A stretch of 64,000 nt of DNA from an uncultured Flavobacteriales bacterium. Lineage in GTDB: Bacteria > Bacteroidota > Bacteroidia > Flavobacteriales_G > Salibacteraceae. The stretch spans positions 1 to 64,000 of the forward strand of contig CALCCE010000138.1 in the NCBI GenBank assembly GCA_937899835.1, read 5' to 3'. A program made the translations under genes and the position numbers. Below are positions 8,631 through 17,436 of the stretch, in pieces. The notes beneath the pieces were generated by a model, which was not told the DNA's origin, did no database searches, and saw only the letters and a list, made by a program, of their open reading frames with translations. How positions within the stretch are numbered: position 1 is the first letter of the stretch; each line of letters begins with the position of its first letter.

Positions 8631-11315
8631 CTAAGCATAGTGCAAATTCGGTGACAACCAGCGCTCGGCCGCTTCCAACGCAATGCCTTTGCGTTCCGCA
8701 TATTCGGCCACCTGATCGCGCTCAATCTTGCCCAAACCAAAATATTTCGACTCAGGATGTGAAAAGTAGAGCCCGGAAACCGAGGCAGTGGGCAACATGG
8801 CCATGCTCTCTGTCAGGCTGATGCCAGTTGCCGCTTCCGCATTCAATACCTTCCAGAGGGTTTCCTTCTCGGTATGATCAGGACAAGCCGGATACCCGGG
8901 AGCAGGGCGAATGCCTTGGTACGATTCTTTGATCAATTGCTCGTTGCTCCAGTTCTCGGAATTGGCGTAGCCCCACAATTTTTTGCGCACCCGTTCGTGC
9001 ATCATTTCGGTGTAGGCTTCTGCGAGGCGATCGGCCAGCGCTTTCAGTAAAATGCTGTTATAATCGTCATGATCGGCTTCGAACTCAGCGATTTTTTCAT
9101 CGATGTTCAATCCGGCGGTCACCGCAAAGCCACCAAGGTAATCGGCAATGCCGCTATCTTTTGCCGCAATGAAATCGGCCAGGGCTAAGTTGGAAGACTT
9201 CGCTGGCTTTTGCATTTGCTGCCGCAGGGTATGAAAACGCGCGCGCACTTCCTGGCGCGAGTCGTCGGTGTAAATTTCAATGTCGTCCCCTACCCGATTG
9301 GCGGGCCAAAACCCAACTACTGCCCGGCAAGACAGCCAATTTTCTGCAATGATCTGATCGAGCATTTGGTTGGCATCTTCGTAAAGCTTGGTCGCTGACT
9401 CCCCTACCACCTTGTCCGTCAATATCCGGGGGAACCTTCCGGCCAATTCCCAAGCCTGGAAAAATGGGGTCCAATCAATGTATTGCCGTACATCTTCCAG
9501 CGAATGATCGGTAAAACTGCGTTCGCCCAAGAAAGAAGGTTGCACTGGAGAAGTTTCCCAGGAGAGTTGTGGCGCGTTAGCACGTGCCGCCTCAATGCCT
9601 ACCAGGCGTTTGGCTTGCTTGTGTTTTTGATGGTTTTCGCGCATGCGGGCGTAGTCCTCCCGCACTTCTTGCACGTATTGTCCTTTCGTTTCTCCCAACA
9701 ACTGGCTTACTACCGTTACCGAACGCGAGGCATCCAAAACATGAATGGCGTGTCCGCTGGGATAATGCTCTTCAATTTTTACGGCCGTGTGTACCTTGGA
9801 AGTGGTCGCACCACCAATTAGCAACGGAAGCTTAAAATGTTGCCGCTCCATTTCTTTGGCTACATATACCATCTCGTCCAGCGAGGGCGTGATCAAACCA
9901 CTGAGTCCAATTACGTCCACCTGATGTTCTCTGGCTGCCTTGAGAATGTCTTCGGCCGGTACCATGACCCCAAGGTCGACTACTTCGTAATTGTTGCAGC
10001 CCAACACCACGCCAACAATGTTTTTTCCAATGTCGTGCACATCGCCTTTTACGGTGGCCATCAGCACCTTGCCCGCTGACTGCTGACCGCCTTCGGCTTT
10101 TTCAGCTTCGAGATAGGGAGTGAGGTAAGCCACGGCTTTTTTCATTACCCGGGCACTTTTTACCACTTGTGGCAAAAACATCTTGCCGCTTCCAAACAGG
10201 TCGCCTACCACGTTCATACCGTCCATCAACGGGCCTTCAATCACGTGCAGTGGTTTGTCAAATTGTTGCCGGGCCTCTTCGGTATCTACTTCTATGTATT
10301 CGGTAATGCCTTTGACCAAGGCATGTCCCAGCCGCTCAGCCACCGTTCCGTTGCGCCATTTCTCGTCTTTCTCGCGGGTTTTGCTGCCGCTTTTCACCGT
10401 TTCGGCAAAATCGAGCAGGCGCTCGGTAGCATCATCCCTCCGATCGAGCAGCACATCTTCTACCCGGTCCAGCAGGTCGGCTGGAATATCGTCGTATACC
10501 TCCAACATAGAGGGGTTCACAATGCCCATGTCCATCCCGGCTTTGATGCCGTGGTAAAGAAAAGCCGAGTGCATGGCTTCCCTTACGGCATTGTTGCCCC
10601 GAAAACTGAAAGAAACATTGCTCACACCACCACTCACCTTGGCGCCCGGCAGGTTGTTTTTGATCCAGTTGGTCGCTTCAAAAAAGTCTACGGCATTTTT
10701 TCGGTGCTCTTCTATACCGGTAGCCACCGGAAAAATGTTAGGATCAAAGATGATGTCGCCCGGATTAAACCGCACTTTCTCCACCAGAGTGCGGTAAGAG
10801 CGTTCGCAAATCTCAATCCGCCGTTGATAGGTATCGGCTTGCCCTTGCTCGTCAAATGCCATGACGATCACAGCTGCCCCGTAGCGTTTCACCAACTTGG
10901 CCTGACGCAAAAATTCTTCTTCTCCTGCCTTGAGGCTGATGGAGTTGACAATGGCCTTTCCCTGAACACACTTCAATCCGGCCTCGATGATTTCCCATTT
11001 CGAAGAATCGATCATAATGGGAATACGCGCAATGTCGGGCTCAGCGGCAATCAGGTTGAGAAAACGAACCATGGCTTCTTTGCCATCCAGCATGCCCTCG
11101 TCCATGTTGACGTCCAACACCTGCGCTCCTCCTTCGACCTGATCGAGGGCTACCGCTAATGCTTCTTCGTAGGCATCTTCTTTGATGAGGCGCAAAAACT
11201 TGCGCGAACCGGTTACATTGGTCCGTTCTCCAACGTTCACAAAATTCGACTCCGGGGTGACCACCAGCGGCTCCAATCCACTCAAGCGCATCAAGCGTTG
11301 TCTTTGCTCTTTCAT
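8631..11315 (-). CDS. metH: Cobalamin-dependent methionine synthase, C-terminal part (folate, B12 and activation domains)
   Basis: 894 aa. It holds the three C-terminal modules of MetH: a pterin-binding barrel (about 20-290, starting [16 protein letters not shown]), the cap and B12-binding Rossmann domain with [12 protein letters not shown] (the cobalt-ligand His is residue 427), and a SAM-binding reactivation domain (about 560-894) with [15 protein letters not shown]. The homocysteine-binding barrel is encoded separately 11 bases upstream. Together they transfer a methyl group from methyl-tetrahydrofolate to homocysteine. The clean start ([13 protein letters not shown]) and short spacing indicate two cooperating polypeptides, not a frameshift. 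Control is likely through the SAM riboswitch at 12414-12515. Confidence 0.93.
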   Translation of the reverse strand: MKEQRQRLMRLSGLEPLVVTPESNFVNVGERTNVTGSRKFLRLIKEDAYEEALAVALDQVEGGAQVLDVNMDEGMLDGKEAMVRFLNLIAAEPDIARIPIMIDSSKWEIIEAGLKCVQGKAIVNSISLKAGEEEFLRQAKLVKRYGAAVIVMAFDEQGQADTYQRRIEICERSYRTLVEKVRFNPGDIIFDPNIFPVATGIEEHRKNAVDFFEATNWIKNNLPGAKVSGGVSNVSFSFRGNNAVREAMHSAFLYHGIKAGMDMGIVNPSMLEVYDDIPADLLDRVEDVLLDRRDDATERLLDFAETVKSGSKTREKDEKWRNGTVAERLGHALVKGITEYIEVDTEEARQQFDKPLHVIEGPLMDGMNVVGDLFGSGKMFLPQVVKSARVMKKAVAYLTPYLEAEKAEGGQQSAGKVLMATVKGDVHDIGKNIVGVVLGCNNYEVVDLGVMVPAEDILKAAREHQVDVIGLSGLITPSLDEMVYVAKEMERQHFKLPLLIGGATTSKVHTAVKIEEHYPSGHAIHVLDASRSVTVVSQLLGETKGQYVQEVREDYARMRENHQKHKQAKRLVGIEAARANAPQLSWETSPVQPSFLGERSFTDHSLEDVRQYIDWTPFFQAWELAGRFPRILTDKVVGESATKLYEDANQMLDQIIAENWLSCRAVVGFWPANRVGDDIEIYTDDSRQEVRARFHTLRQQMQKPAKSSNLALADFIAAKDSGIADYLGGFAVTAGLNIDEKIAEFEADHDDYNSILLKALADRLAEAYTEMMHERVRKKLWGYANSENWSNEQLIKESYQGIRPAPGYPACPDHTEKETLWKVLNAEAATGISLTESMAMLPTASVSGLYFSHPESKYFGLGKIERDQVAEYAERKGIALEAAERWLSPNLHYA

Positions 11316-11326
11316 CGATTACTCAA

Positions 11327-12334
11327 TCAAACTGTAGCGGAGGAAGAAATGTTACGTGGGGAGTAATTGGATGCCAATTCAGCAATCTCGGTGATGTGTT
11401 CCGGAGTTGTTCCACAACAACCACCAATGATATTGATAAGCCCCAAATCCAGAAATTCCTTGATTTGCGAGGCCATTAACTCTGGCGTTTCATCGTATTC
11501 CCCAAACTCGTTGGGCAAGCCCGCATTGGGATGGGCCGAAACCAAAAAATCTGACTTATCGGATAACACTTGAAGGTAGGGCCGCAATTGACTGGCCCCT
11601 AAAGCACAGTTCAACCCAATACTCAGCAAGGGAGCATGCGACACAGAAATGAGAAAGGCCTCAGCGGTTTGGCCGCTCAGCGTGCGTCCGCTGGCATCGG
11701 TGATGGTGCCACTTACCATGATGGGCCACTCTTTTTCGTAATCTTCAAACAGCTGTGTGATGGCAAAGAGCGCAGCTTTGGCATTGAGGGTATCGAACAC
11801 CGTTTCCACCAACAAGATGTCGGCCCCGCCATCGATCAAACCCTTGGACTGCTCGTAGTAGGCTTCTACCAATTCATCAAACGTGACGGCACGAAACCCG
11901 GGATCGTTTACATCCGGTGAAATGGAAGCGGTCCGGTTGGTGGGTCCAATGGCACCGGCAACAAAGCGTGGTTTATTCGGCTCTTTGGCAGTAAACTCAT
12001 CGGCTACCTCACGCGCCAGACGCGCTCCTTCCTTGTTGAGCTCATATACAACCGACTCCAGGCCATAATCGGCCTGGGCAATGGTAGTTCCACTAAAGGT
12101 ATTGGTTTCCACAATATCGGCCCCAGCAGCAAAATAAGCACGGTGAATGTCTTTTACAATGTCTGGACGGGTAAGGATCAACAAATCGTTGTTGCCCTTC
12201 AATGGCATAGCGTGATCTTTAAAACGATCGCCCCGAAAGTCTTCTTCCTCCAGCTTGTGTCGCTGGATCATGGTGCCCATCGCTCCGTCTAAAACGAGGA
12301 TGCGTTGGTCTAATATCGCACGAATATCCGTCAT
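11327..12334 (-). CDS. metH: Methionine synthase, homocysteine S-methyltransferase domain
   Basis: 335 aa, matching the N-terminal module of MetH. It opens with [25 protein letters not shown] and carries the zinc ligands Cys243 (GLNCALG) and Cys306-Cys307 ([11 protein letters not shown]), which bind and activate homocysteine. It lacks folate and B12 modules, which are on the next gene. A split MetH is frequent in Bacteroidota. The ATG at 12334 lies 17 bases after the terminator of the SAM-I riboswitch, so expression should fall when S-adenosylmethionine is plentiful. Confidence 0.93.
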   Translation of the reverse strand: MTDIRAILDQRILVLDGAMGTMIQRHKLEEEDFRGDRFKDHAMPLKGNNDLLILTRPDIVKDIHRAYFAAGADIVETNTFSGTTIAQADYGLESVVYELNKEGARLAREVADEFTAKEPNKPRFVAGAIGPTNRTASISPDVNDPGFRAVTFDELVEAYYEQSKGLIDGGADILLVETVFDTLNAKAALFAITQLFEDYEKEWPIMVSGTITDASGRTLSGQTAEAFLISVSHAPLLSIGLNCALGASQLRPYLQVLSDKSDFLVSAHPNAGLPNEFGEYDETPELMASQIKEFLDLGLINIIGGCCGTTPEHITEIAELASNYSPRNISSSATV

Positions 12335-12351
12335 GACTATCTCTCTACAAA

Positions 12352-12383
12352 CAAAAAAATCCCTCCTGAGGTCAGAAGAGATT
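12352..12383 (-). terminator. Riboswitch-controlled intrinsic terminator before metH
   Basis: On the minus strand an 11-bp stem with two G-U pairs (AATCTCTTCTG / CAGGAGGGATT) closes a 4-base ACCU loop and runs into seven T. It lies between the SAM-I aptamer and the first metH start codon, the usual position of the expression platform. When SAM holds P1 closed, this hairpin would form and end transcription. Confidence 0.8.
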
Positions 12384-12413
12384 GCAGTAGATGTTGCTTA
12401 TGGAGATCCTTCT

Positions 12414-12515
12414 TCACTCATCGGTCCGCTTTAGCGGTAGGTATTGGCACCTTCTAAAAATAGTGGTTGCCAAGGTTTCAACGGGCCTAATCCCTCCACC
12501 TTTCTGGATAAGTAA
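12414..12515 (-). ncRNA. SAM-I (S-box) riboswitch aptamer
   Basis: On the minus strand the conserved S-box blocks appear in order: CTTATCCAGAAAGGTGGAGGG, then GGCCCGTTGAAACC, then TTGGCAACC and GGTGCCAATACC, closing with GATGAGTGA. The 5' TTACTTATC and 3' GATGAGTGA strands form a 9-bp P1 with two wobble pairs. The aptamer is followed by an intrinsic terminator and the split methionine synthase genes, so binding of S-adenosylmethionine is expected to switch methionine synthesis off. Confidence 0.93.
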
Positions 12516-12581
12516 TTGATTATTAAGAACGTTTAGTAAAAGTAAGGAAGAATCCTGGGAAACAAAACCAGGCTACAGACC

Positions 12582-12797
12582 TCAACTTTTAGGCTTGCGA
12601 AACAAATAGATCGCAGAGCCTATCAACAGCATGTAAGGAATGCCCATCAGGTATAAGATACCGTTGTTCAATCCTTCAGCAAGACTGTTGTACTGTGATT
12701 CGGCTACTGCACGACACATGGAACACTGCGCGGTAGCATCAGCTGCTATCAAACATCCCACGATCAGCAAAAACACTAGTTTTCCTAAGCCTTTCAT
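12582..12797 (-). CDS. Small CxxC membrane protein of the oxidase assembly cluster
   Basis: 71 aa, unrecognised family. The start at 12797 gives MKGLGKLVFLLIVGCLIAADATAQ, a good signal peptide; an earlier in-frame start would add 18 unlike residues. The mature part begins CSMC, a CxxC that could bind a metal or act as a thiol pair, and ends with a transmembrane segment (LYLMGIPYMLLIGSAIYLF) and a basic tail. It is the last gene of the heme-O-synthase/coxIII/coxIV/sco/DUF420 run, 61 bases after DUF420. Its position suggests a role in oxidase maturation, but that is inference from context. Confidence 0.65.
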   Translation of the reverse strand: MKGLGKLVFLLIVGCLIAADATAQCSMCRAVAESQYNSLAEGLNNGILYLMGIPYMLLIGSAIYLFRKPKS

Positions 12798-12858
12798 TTT
12801 ACAAAAATACGGATTGCACGCGAAATTACAGGTACGTTCCACTCCTTTCAAGATAGAA

Positions 12859-13398
12859 TCAGTGCACGTAGTAGTCTTTGATCATGAGGTAAACGATGAC
12901 ACCCGTGATCGTAACGTATAGCCAGATAGGATAGGTGATGCGGGCCAGTTTGCGGTGTTTATCAAACCGTTTGGACAAGGCTCGCACGTAAGTGAACAAC
13001 ACCAGTGGAATGATGCCTACCGAAAGCACAATGTGTGAGATGAGCAAAGTGAAATAAATCGGCCGGATGATGCCCGTTCCTCCAAATTTGGTCGATTCGC
13101 TGGTCATGTGGTACGAAACGTACATGAGCAGGAAGGCAACGGACAACCCGATCGCCGTTTTCATGAGCTTTTCGTGCAGTTTGCGCCTCCCACTTTTGAT
13201 CGCCCAAAGGGCAAAGATCAGAACGATGGCAGTGAGTCCGTTGGTAGAAGCGTATACAGGTGGTAAAAAGGTGAGGTCTACCCCATCAATTTTTACCCCA
13301 AACAGCACCGCGACCGCAACGGGGATAACAATAGAAACAGCAACGATTAATTTTCGGTAGCGAAGCTCAGCGTTCGCATCGGCTTGCAATTCAGACAT
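12859..13398 (-). CDS. DUF420 (YozB-like) membrane protein
   Basis: 179 aa from ATG 13398, which lies one base after the sco stop codon (TGAGATG). At least five transmembrane segments are visible (LIVAVSIVIPVAVAVLFGV, GLTAIVLIFALWAI, TAIGLSVAFLLMYVSYHMT, YFTLLISHIVLSVGIIPLVLF, WLYVTITGVIVYLM). The histidines in SYHMTSES and LLISHIVLS are characteristic of the DUF420 family, which is almost always found next to cytochrome oxidase or Sco genes. The exact role is unknown; copper delivery or oxidase assembly in the inner membrane is the usual suggestion. Confidence 0.85.
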   Translation of the reverse strand: MSELQADANAELRYRKLIVAVSIVIPVAVAVLFGVKIDGVDLTFLPPVYASTNGLTAIVLIFALWAIKSGRRKLHEKLMKTAIGLSVAFLLMYVSYHMTSESTKFGGTGIIRPIYFTLLISHIVLSVGIIPLVLFTYVRALSKRFDKHRKLARITYPIWLYVTITGVIVYLMIKDYYVH

Positions 13399-13399
13399 C

Positions 13400-14110
13400 T
13401 CAAATCTTCTTTTTCCTATTTTTCTTAGATAAGTAAGCATCGAATTCGAGGGCTCTGATATCTTCGGTTAAACGCACCACAGCAGAGGCGTCAGTCCCGT
13501 CATACATTCCACGAATGCGACCTTCCGTATCTGTAAGCACCAAACGATTGCTGTGAAAGAATTGTTCTGCACCACCGTCACCTTTTTCAGCTTGAATAAG
13601 GAAACCTTGGGCCGCAAGCTTGAAGATTTCTTGCTGATCACCGGTAAGAAACTGCCACTGTGGATGCTTGGCTTTCAACCTAATGGCATATCGAGCCAAC
13701 ACCTCAGGGGTATCATTAGCAGGATCGATGGTAAAAGAATAGAAGGCGACTTTGTCTTGTCGCTCCACAAAACGGTGTTGCACCTGTGCCATGCTTTCAC
13801 TCATTGCCGGACATATCGTTTGGCAATTGGTGAATATGAAGTTGCTCACACAAATCCTGCCCTCCATCGTCGACCGGTCGACCGGTTGATTGTCCTGATT
13901 GACAAAGGCAAACTCAGGGATGCTGTGGTAAATGGTATCTACCAGTGTATCTCCTTCAGCCGTGGTTTCATAGGTGGGCACGCGCTTACCATATACTGGC
14001 AATACAGCAAACTTTTCCTTGCCTGTGGCCAGGATGACATAAATCAAGGAAGGGATTACAAGGATTGTAAGCAGTATAAAGACCTTTCGGTTGTTGCTGC
14101 TATTGGCCAA
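13400..14110 (-). CDS. SCO1/SenC copper chaperone for cytochrome oxidase
   Basis: 236 aa. One N-terminal membrane anchor (about 10-28) precedes a thioredoxin-fold domain facing the periplasm. The copper site is visible: Cys96 and Cys100 in FTNCQTICPAM and His186 in QFFHSNRLVL. Sco proteins load or reduce the CuA site of oxidase subunit II. Its start overlaps the end of the subunit IV gene by 11 bases, so the two are translationally coupled. The tail is strongly basic (KKNRKKKI). Confidence 0.92.
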   Translation of the reverse strand: MANSSNNRKVFILLTILVIPSLIYVILATGKEKFAVLPVYGKRVPTYETTAEGDTLVDTIYHSIPEFAFVNQDNQPVDRSTMEGRICVSNFIFTNCQTICPAMSESMAQVQHRFVERQDKVAFYSFTIDPANDTPEVLARYAIRLKAKHPQWQFLTGDQQEIFKLAAQGFLIQAEKGDGGAEQFFHSNRLVLTDTEGRIRGMYDGTDASAVVRLTEDIRALEFDAYLSKKNRKKKI

Positions 14111-14477
14111 TTCCAGTTTCGTTTACTCCATCTGCAATCGCGAGGGCTTCGGTAAGGCAAATGAATGATAAATAGAGGATAAACATAGCGTAGGGAGCAA
14201 GGATGAGCCAACGCAATGCTTTGCGCTCGTCTCCAAGGTGCATGAATACCATCACAATATAACCGGCTTTCACCAGGGTCATTACAATAAAGGACCACTT
14301 TACCAATTCCCATTTCACACCAACCCAACCGCTGGCGATTATACCCAGGCCTACCTCAACGGCAGTTACTATGGTAAGCAGCGCGGTAACGAAGATGATC
14401 TTTTTGCGAATCTTACGGCCTTCGTCCTCACTGTGGTGAGCGTCTAAGGAATATTCTATGATGTCGTCTCTTTCCAT
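14100..14477 (-). CDS. Cytochrome c oxidase subunit IV
   Basis: 125 aa from ATG 14477 (MERDDIIEYSLDAHHSEDE). Three transmembrane segments follow a polar basic N-terminus: IIFVTALLTIVTAVEVGLGI, SFIVMTLVKAGYIVMVFMHL and LILAPYAMFILYLSFICL. The MVFMHLGDE motif is typical of the bacterial COX4/CyoD family, a small non-catalytic subunit stabilising the oxidase. It sits 25 bases after coxIII and overlaps sco. Confidence 0.85.
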   Translation of the reverse strand: MERDDIIEYSLDAHHSEDEGRKIRKKIIFVTALLTIVTAVEVGLGIIASGWVGVKWELVKWSFIVMTLVKAGYIVMVFMHLGDERKALRWLILAPYAMFILYLSFICLTEALAIADGVNETGIGQ

Positions 14478-14502
14478 GATGTCGATTCTTTTACGGGATG
14501 AG

Positions 14503-15696
14503 TTAGATAAGATAGAAGAAGGTAAACACAAATACCCATACCAAATCCACAAAGTGCCAATAGAGGCCAACCTTCTCCACCATTTCATAGTGACCGCGGT
14601 TATGGTAAGTGCCTTTCAATACACCCAATAAGATGATGAAATTGAGGATTACACCACTCAAAACGTGCGTACCGTGAAAACCGGTGATGAAGAAAAAGAA
14701 GTTAGCATATAAAGTATGACCGTATTCGTTCCGCGAAAGGCTTGCGCCTCGAACGTGTTCGTTCGTGTGCATCACTTCGGCAACAAGTTCTGCCTCTTTA
14801 ATGGTGTCGGTTCTTTCGAGGACCAACGCCCAAGCGTATTTTTCTTGATTTGGAATTTCTAATGGATTTTCCCAATCTACCGCTTCTTCGTGTCCGTGGG
14901 CATCACCATGATCATGGCCATGGTCATTCCCATAGTGTCCACTTTCATTGTCGTGTTGGGCATGGCTTTCTGCGTGGTCATCACTATGGTCCGCATGGTC
15001 ATCACCGTGGCCGGTGTGAGCATCACCATGTTCGGCATGAGCATCACCATGGCTGGCATGTTCATCACCGTGATTGGCATGGCTGTCACCATGGTTCGCG
15101 TGAGCATCACCGTGATGCTCACCATCGTGTGCATGTTCTTCACCTTCTGCCAATGCAGGGGCCGCAGCTTCATGACCTCCACCGTGACCATGATCATCGT
15201 TCATGTTGATCAAAGTAGCCATTCGGCCGTCGGCCATACGGTAAGCTCCATAATCAGAACCTTTAATGAAGGAACTCCACTCCCATACTTGAGACCCTAA
15301 GAATATAGCTCCGCCTACAACGGTCCATGCCATCCATCTGGTCACTGCTTTACGGTCCATCCGGTGACCCGCTTCCACAGCGAGAACCATGGTTACCGAA
15401 CTTACAATGAGGATAAAAGTCATGAGCGCCACATACATCAGTGGCAAGAAAGCATGAGTGAAAGGAAAGTGCCAAAAAACATTTTCACTTACCGGCCACG
15501 CTATTTCACCAACCATCGCATCGGTTTCATAACGGTGCTTGGCAAAACCGAGGGACACCAACAGTCCTCCAAAAGTGAGGGCATCCGAGATGAGGAAAAA
15601 CCACATCATCATTTTACCATAGCTTACGCTAAAGGGTGAACGGCCGCCTTCCCAGAGGACTTTAGTAGGAATAGATTTTGATGCTTCTCCAGACAT
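14503..15696 (-). CDS. Cytochrome c oxidase subunit III with a large His-rich insert
   Basis: 397 aa from ATG 15696 (MSGEASKSIPTKVLWEGG); the open frame extends 13 codons further up without conservation. The COX3 fold is recognisable before and after the insert: MMMWFFLISDALTFGGLL, LMYVALMTFILIVSSVTM, and after it FFFITGFHGTHVLSGVILN and GLYWHFVDLVWVFVFTFF. Between them, about residues 168-270, lies a segment with 28 histidines in ~103 residues, built partly of HGDxHAx heptads. The insert is likely extramembrane and could bind Cu, Zn or Ni ions; that is inference. A second, shorter subunit III gene lies just upstream. Confidence 0.88.
   Translation of the reverse strand: MSGEASKSIPTKVLWEGGRSPFSVSYGKMMMWFFLISDALTFGGLLVSLGFAKHRYETDAMVGEIAWPVSENVFWHFPFTHAFLPLMYVALMTFILIVSSVTMVLAVEAGHRMDRKAVTRWMAWTVVGGAIFLGSQVWEWSSFIKGSDYGAYRMADGRMATLINMNDDHGHGGGHEAAAPALAEGEEHAHDGEHHGDAHANHGDSHANHGDEHASHGDAHAEHGDAHTGHGDDHADHSDDHAESHAQHDNESGHYGNDHGHDHGDAHGHEEAVDWENPLEIPNQEKYAWALVLERTDTIKEAELVAEVMHTNEHVRGASLSRNEYGHTLYANFFFFITGFHGTHVLSGVILNFIILLGVLKGTYHNRGHYEMVEKVGLYWHFVDLVWVFVFTFFYLI
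14985..15130 (-). repeat. In-frame 21-bp tandem repeat coding for His-rich heptads
   Basis: Inside the subunit III gene about six or seven imperfect 21-bp units encode successive HGDAHAN, HGDSHAN, HGDEHAS, HGDAHAE, HGDAHTG and HGDDHAD heptads. The unit keeps the reading frame, so copy-number change would lengthen or shorten the metal-binding-like insert without breaking the protein. Confidence 0.75.
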
Positions 15697-15732
15697 GTAG
15701 ATTCCAGTTGCTTGGATCGAAATATATCGAAC

Positions 15733-15740
15733 CAAAAATA
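15733..15740 (-). promoter_or_regulatory. Candidate -7 box before coxIII-coxIV-sco
   Basis: The minus strand reads TATTTTTG, matching TAnnTTTG, 37 bases before the subunit III start. A TTG lies 15 bases upstream, which is shorter than the usual spacing. It may provide an internal promoter in the 106-base gap between the two subunit III genes. Confidence 0.4.
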
Positions 15741-15802
15741 AAAATTAATGGGATACAACCCGACAACCGCCCTATTGTGCCGGTCGTGTACCCTTGATTC
15801 TC

Positions 15803-16435
15803 CTATACAATGTCGAAACCGTGCATGAAGCCAAAGAAACCGGCAAGATAGATCCATAGCAGACCCATAAAATGCCAGTACATCGCGCAAAGATTGACTC
15901 CAGTACGATTATCTGAATTGTATTTTCCTAAAAACGCTTTAATCGTAGTAATAATCAAGGCAATGAACCCACCTGCAAGGTGTGCCATGTGCAATACGGT
16001 AATGATGTAGAGGAAAGAACCCGAAGCATTGGATTTTCTACCTGCAGCATAAACGCCCATTTCATACAGTTGATCGTATCCCTGGAACTGAGACCAGGTG
16101 AACAATACTCCAAAAACCATCGTTCCCAACAGGCCGATGTAGAGTAGAATGTTGTTGCTTTTGCGCACTGCAAACTGCGCTAAGAACAGCGTCAAACTAC
16201 TAAGGATAATGAATAAAGTGCTGTTGTAAATGAAGATTCCCGGCAGGGAAAATTCCATCCAGTCACTGGACGACTGCCGCACCACATAACCACTCGTAAA
16301 AGCAGCAAAAAGCATTACAATGGCTACCATTGCTACCCAAAGGAGGCTTTTGGCAACCCGAGCATTAAGCGCTTTTTTAGCCCTTAGCTCTTCGTCTTCT
16401 GAACCATCCAAGGCCCCCATCGCTAAATCAGTCAT
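15803..16435 (-). CDS. Cytochrome c oxidase subunit III family protein (short copy)
   Basis: 210 aa with five transmembrane segments and the COX3 core (WVAMVAIVMLFAAFTSGYVVRQ, LHMAHLAGGFIALIITTIKAF, NLCAMYWHFMGLLWIYLAGFF). It lacks the long insert of its downstream neighbour. Two adjacent subunit III-type genes are usual in Bacteroidota oxidase clusters. The start codon overlaps the heme O synthase stop (ATGA), indicating translational coupling. It would be a structural, proton-supporting subunit of the inner-membrane oxidase. Confidence 0.88.
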   Translation of the reverse strand: MTDLAMGALDGSEDEELRAKKALNARVAKSLLWVAMVAIVMLFAAFTSGYVVRQSSSDWMEFSLPGIFIYNSTLFIILSSLTLFLAQFAVRKSNNILLYIGLLGTMVFGVLFTWSQFQGYDQLYEMGVYAAGRKSNASGSFLYIITVLHMAHLAGGFIALIITTIKAFLGKYNSDNRTGVNLCAMYWHFMGLLWIYLAGFFGFMHGFDIV

Positions 16436-17340
16436 AATCCCAGCAACAATTTATCGGCCACCCAGGCCAGTTGAACAATGGGTAGATAGATGAAGGAGGC
16501 AAACATTAACTTGGTTGCGTCTTTTTCGTCGTTCGATTTGTAGAGTTGAATTGCTTTGGTAAGGAACCAAAGCCCCATCACGAGGGAAACCATGGCGGCA
16601 AAATAATCCATGAAGCCGAAAAAGGTGGGCAGCAAGCTCACCGGAATCAAAAAGAGGCTGTATACCAAAATTTGAAAGGCACTGCCTTTGTCTTTTCCTC
16701 CGCGAGAAGGCAACAAGCGAAAACCGCCTTTGGCATAGTCGTCATCCAATTTCCAGGCAATGGCCCAAAAATGAGGAAATTGCCAAATGAACTGAATGGC
16801 AAACAAGACTCCGGGAATCAAACCAAACTCACCGGTTACGGCTACATAACCCAACATGGGAGGAATGGCTCCGGGAAAAGCTCCTACAAAAACTGCAAAA
16901 GGCGTGACGCGCTTGAGCGGTGTATAAATAGCGGTATAAGAAACCAATGCCATCACTCCCAGCCAGCCACTAAAGGCATTGAGGCCAAAGAAGAGCATGC
17001 TTATCCCTACTGCACCGAGAATAATGGAAAGCAAAATACCTTCCATCACCGTCATCCGGTTGGCCGGTAGCGGCCGGTCAAGGGTTCGTTTCATTTTGGC
17101 ATCCAGGTCGCGTTCTAAGATTTGATTAATTCCATTAGAAGCAGCAGTAACCAAAAATCCACCAACGATGAGGTAGAACATTTTGTCCCACTCAATAACG
17201 GTAGCTCCAAACCAATAGGTAATTACGGCAGAGAATACCACCAAAGTGGCCAGCCTTAACTTGGCAAACTGTGCATAGTCTTTCAACTTGGCAGCAGTGA
17301 GTGTAAAAAATCCGGTTTTCTGAACGCGCTCTGTAAACAC
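16432..17340 (-). CDS. ctaB: Heme O synthase (protoheme IX farnesyltransferase)
   Basis: 302 aa when started at GTG 17340, the normal family length. A longer reading to ATG 17430 adds 30 residues that do not resemble the family and would contain a TAGTTTTG promoter box, so the shorter start is preferred. The UbiA-type prenyltransferase motif NGINQILERDLDAKMKRT (NxxxDxxxD) binds the polyprenyl diphosphate, and the second motif YTPLKRVTPFAVFVGAFPGAIPP is present; eight or nine membrane helices are visible. It farnesylates heme B to heme O for the aa3-type oxidase. It overlaps the following subunit III gene by ATGA. Confidence 0.9.
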   Translation of the reverse strand: MFTERVQKTGFFTLTAAKLKDYAQFAKLRLATLVVFSAVITYWFGATVIEWDKMFYLIVGGFLVTAASNGINQILERDLDAKMKRTLDRPLPANRMTVMEGILLSIILGAVGISMLFFGLNAFSGWLGVMALVSYTAIYTPLKRVTPFAVFVGAFPGAIPPMLGYVAVTGEFGLIPGVLFAIQFIWQFPHFWAIAWKLDDDYAKGGFRLLPSRGGKDKGSAFQILVYSLFLIPVSLLPTFFGFMDYFAAMVSLVMGLWFLTKAIQLYKSNDEKDATKLMFASFIYLPIVQLAWVADKLLLGL

Positions 17341-17364
17341 TTGCGGGCAGGTGTTAATACATTG

Positions 17365-17372
17365 CAAAACTA
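17365..17372 (-). promoter_or_regulatory. Candidate -7 box for the heme-O-synthase/cox operon
   Basis: The minus strand reads TAGTTTTG (TAnnTTTG), predicting a start of transcription near 17358 and an 18-base leader to GTG 17340. No clear -33 element was found. This box lies inside the longer alternative reading of the heme O synthase gene and argues against it. Confidence 0.5.
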
Positions 17373-17436
17373 CTGAACTTTTGGAATTTGATAGATGTAA
17401 AAACCCGACTTTCGGCACCTCAAAGGCCACTAAAAA

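Noticed and set aside
12554-12572. Terminator of the small CxxC gene (CCTGG/CCAGG hairpin)
   Set aside because: Only 5 bp with a 9-base loop and no clean T run; too weak to call.
14850-15300. Met/Thr/Ile/Val-rich and His-rich frames opposite and beside the oxidase subunit III insert
   Set aside because: They are frame shadows of the 21-bp repeat coding for the His-rich heptads.
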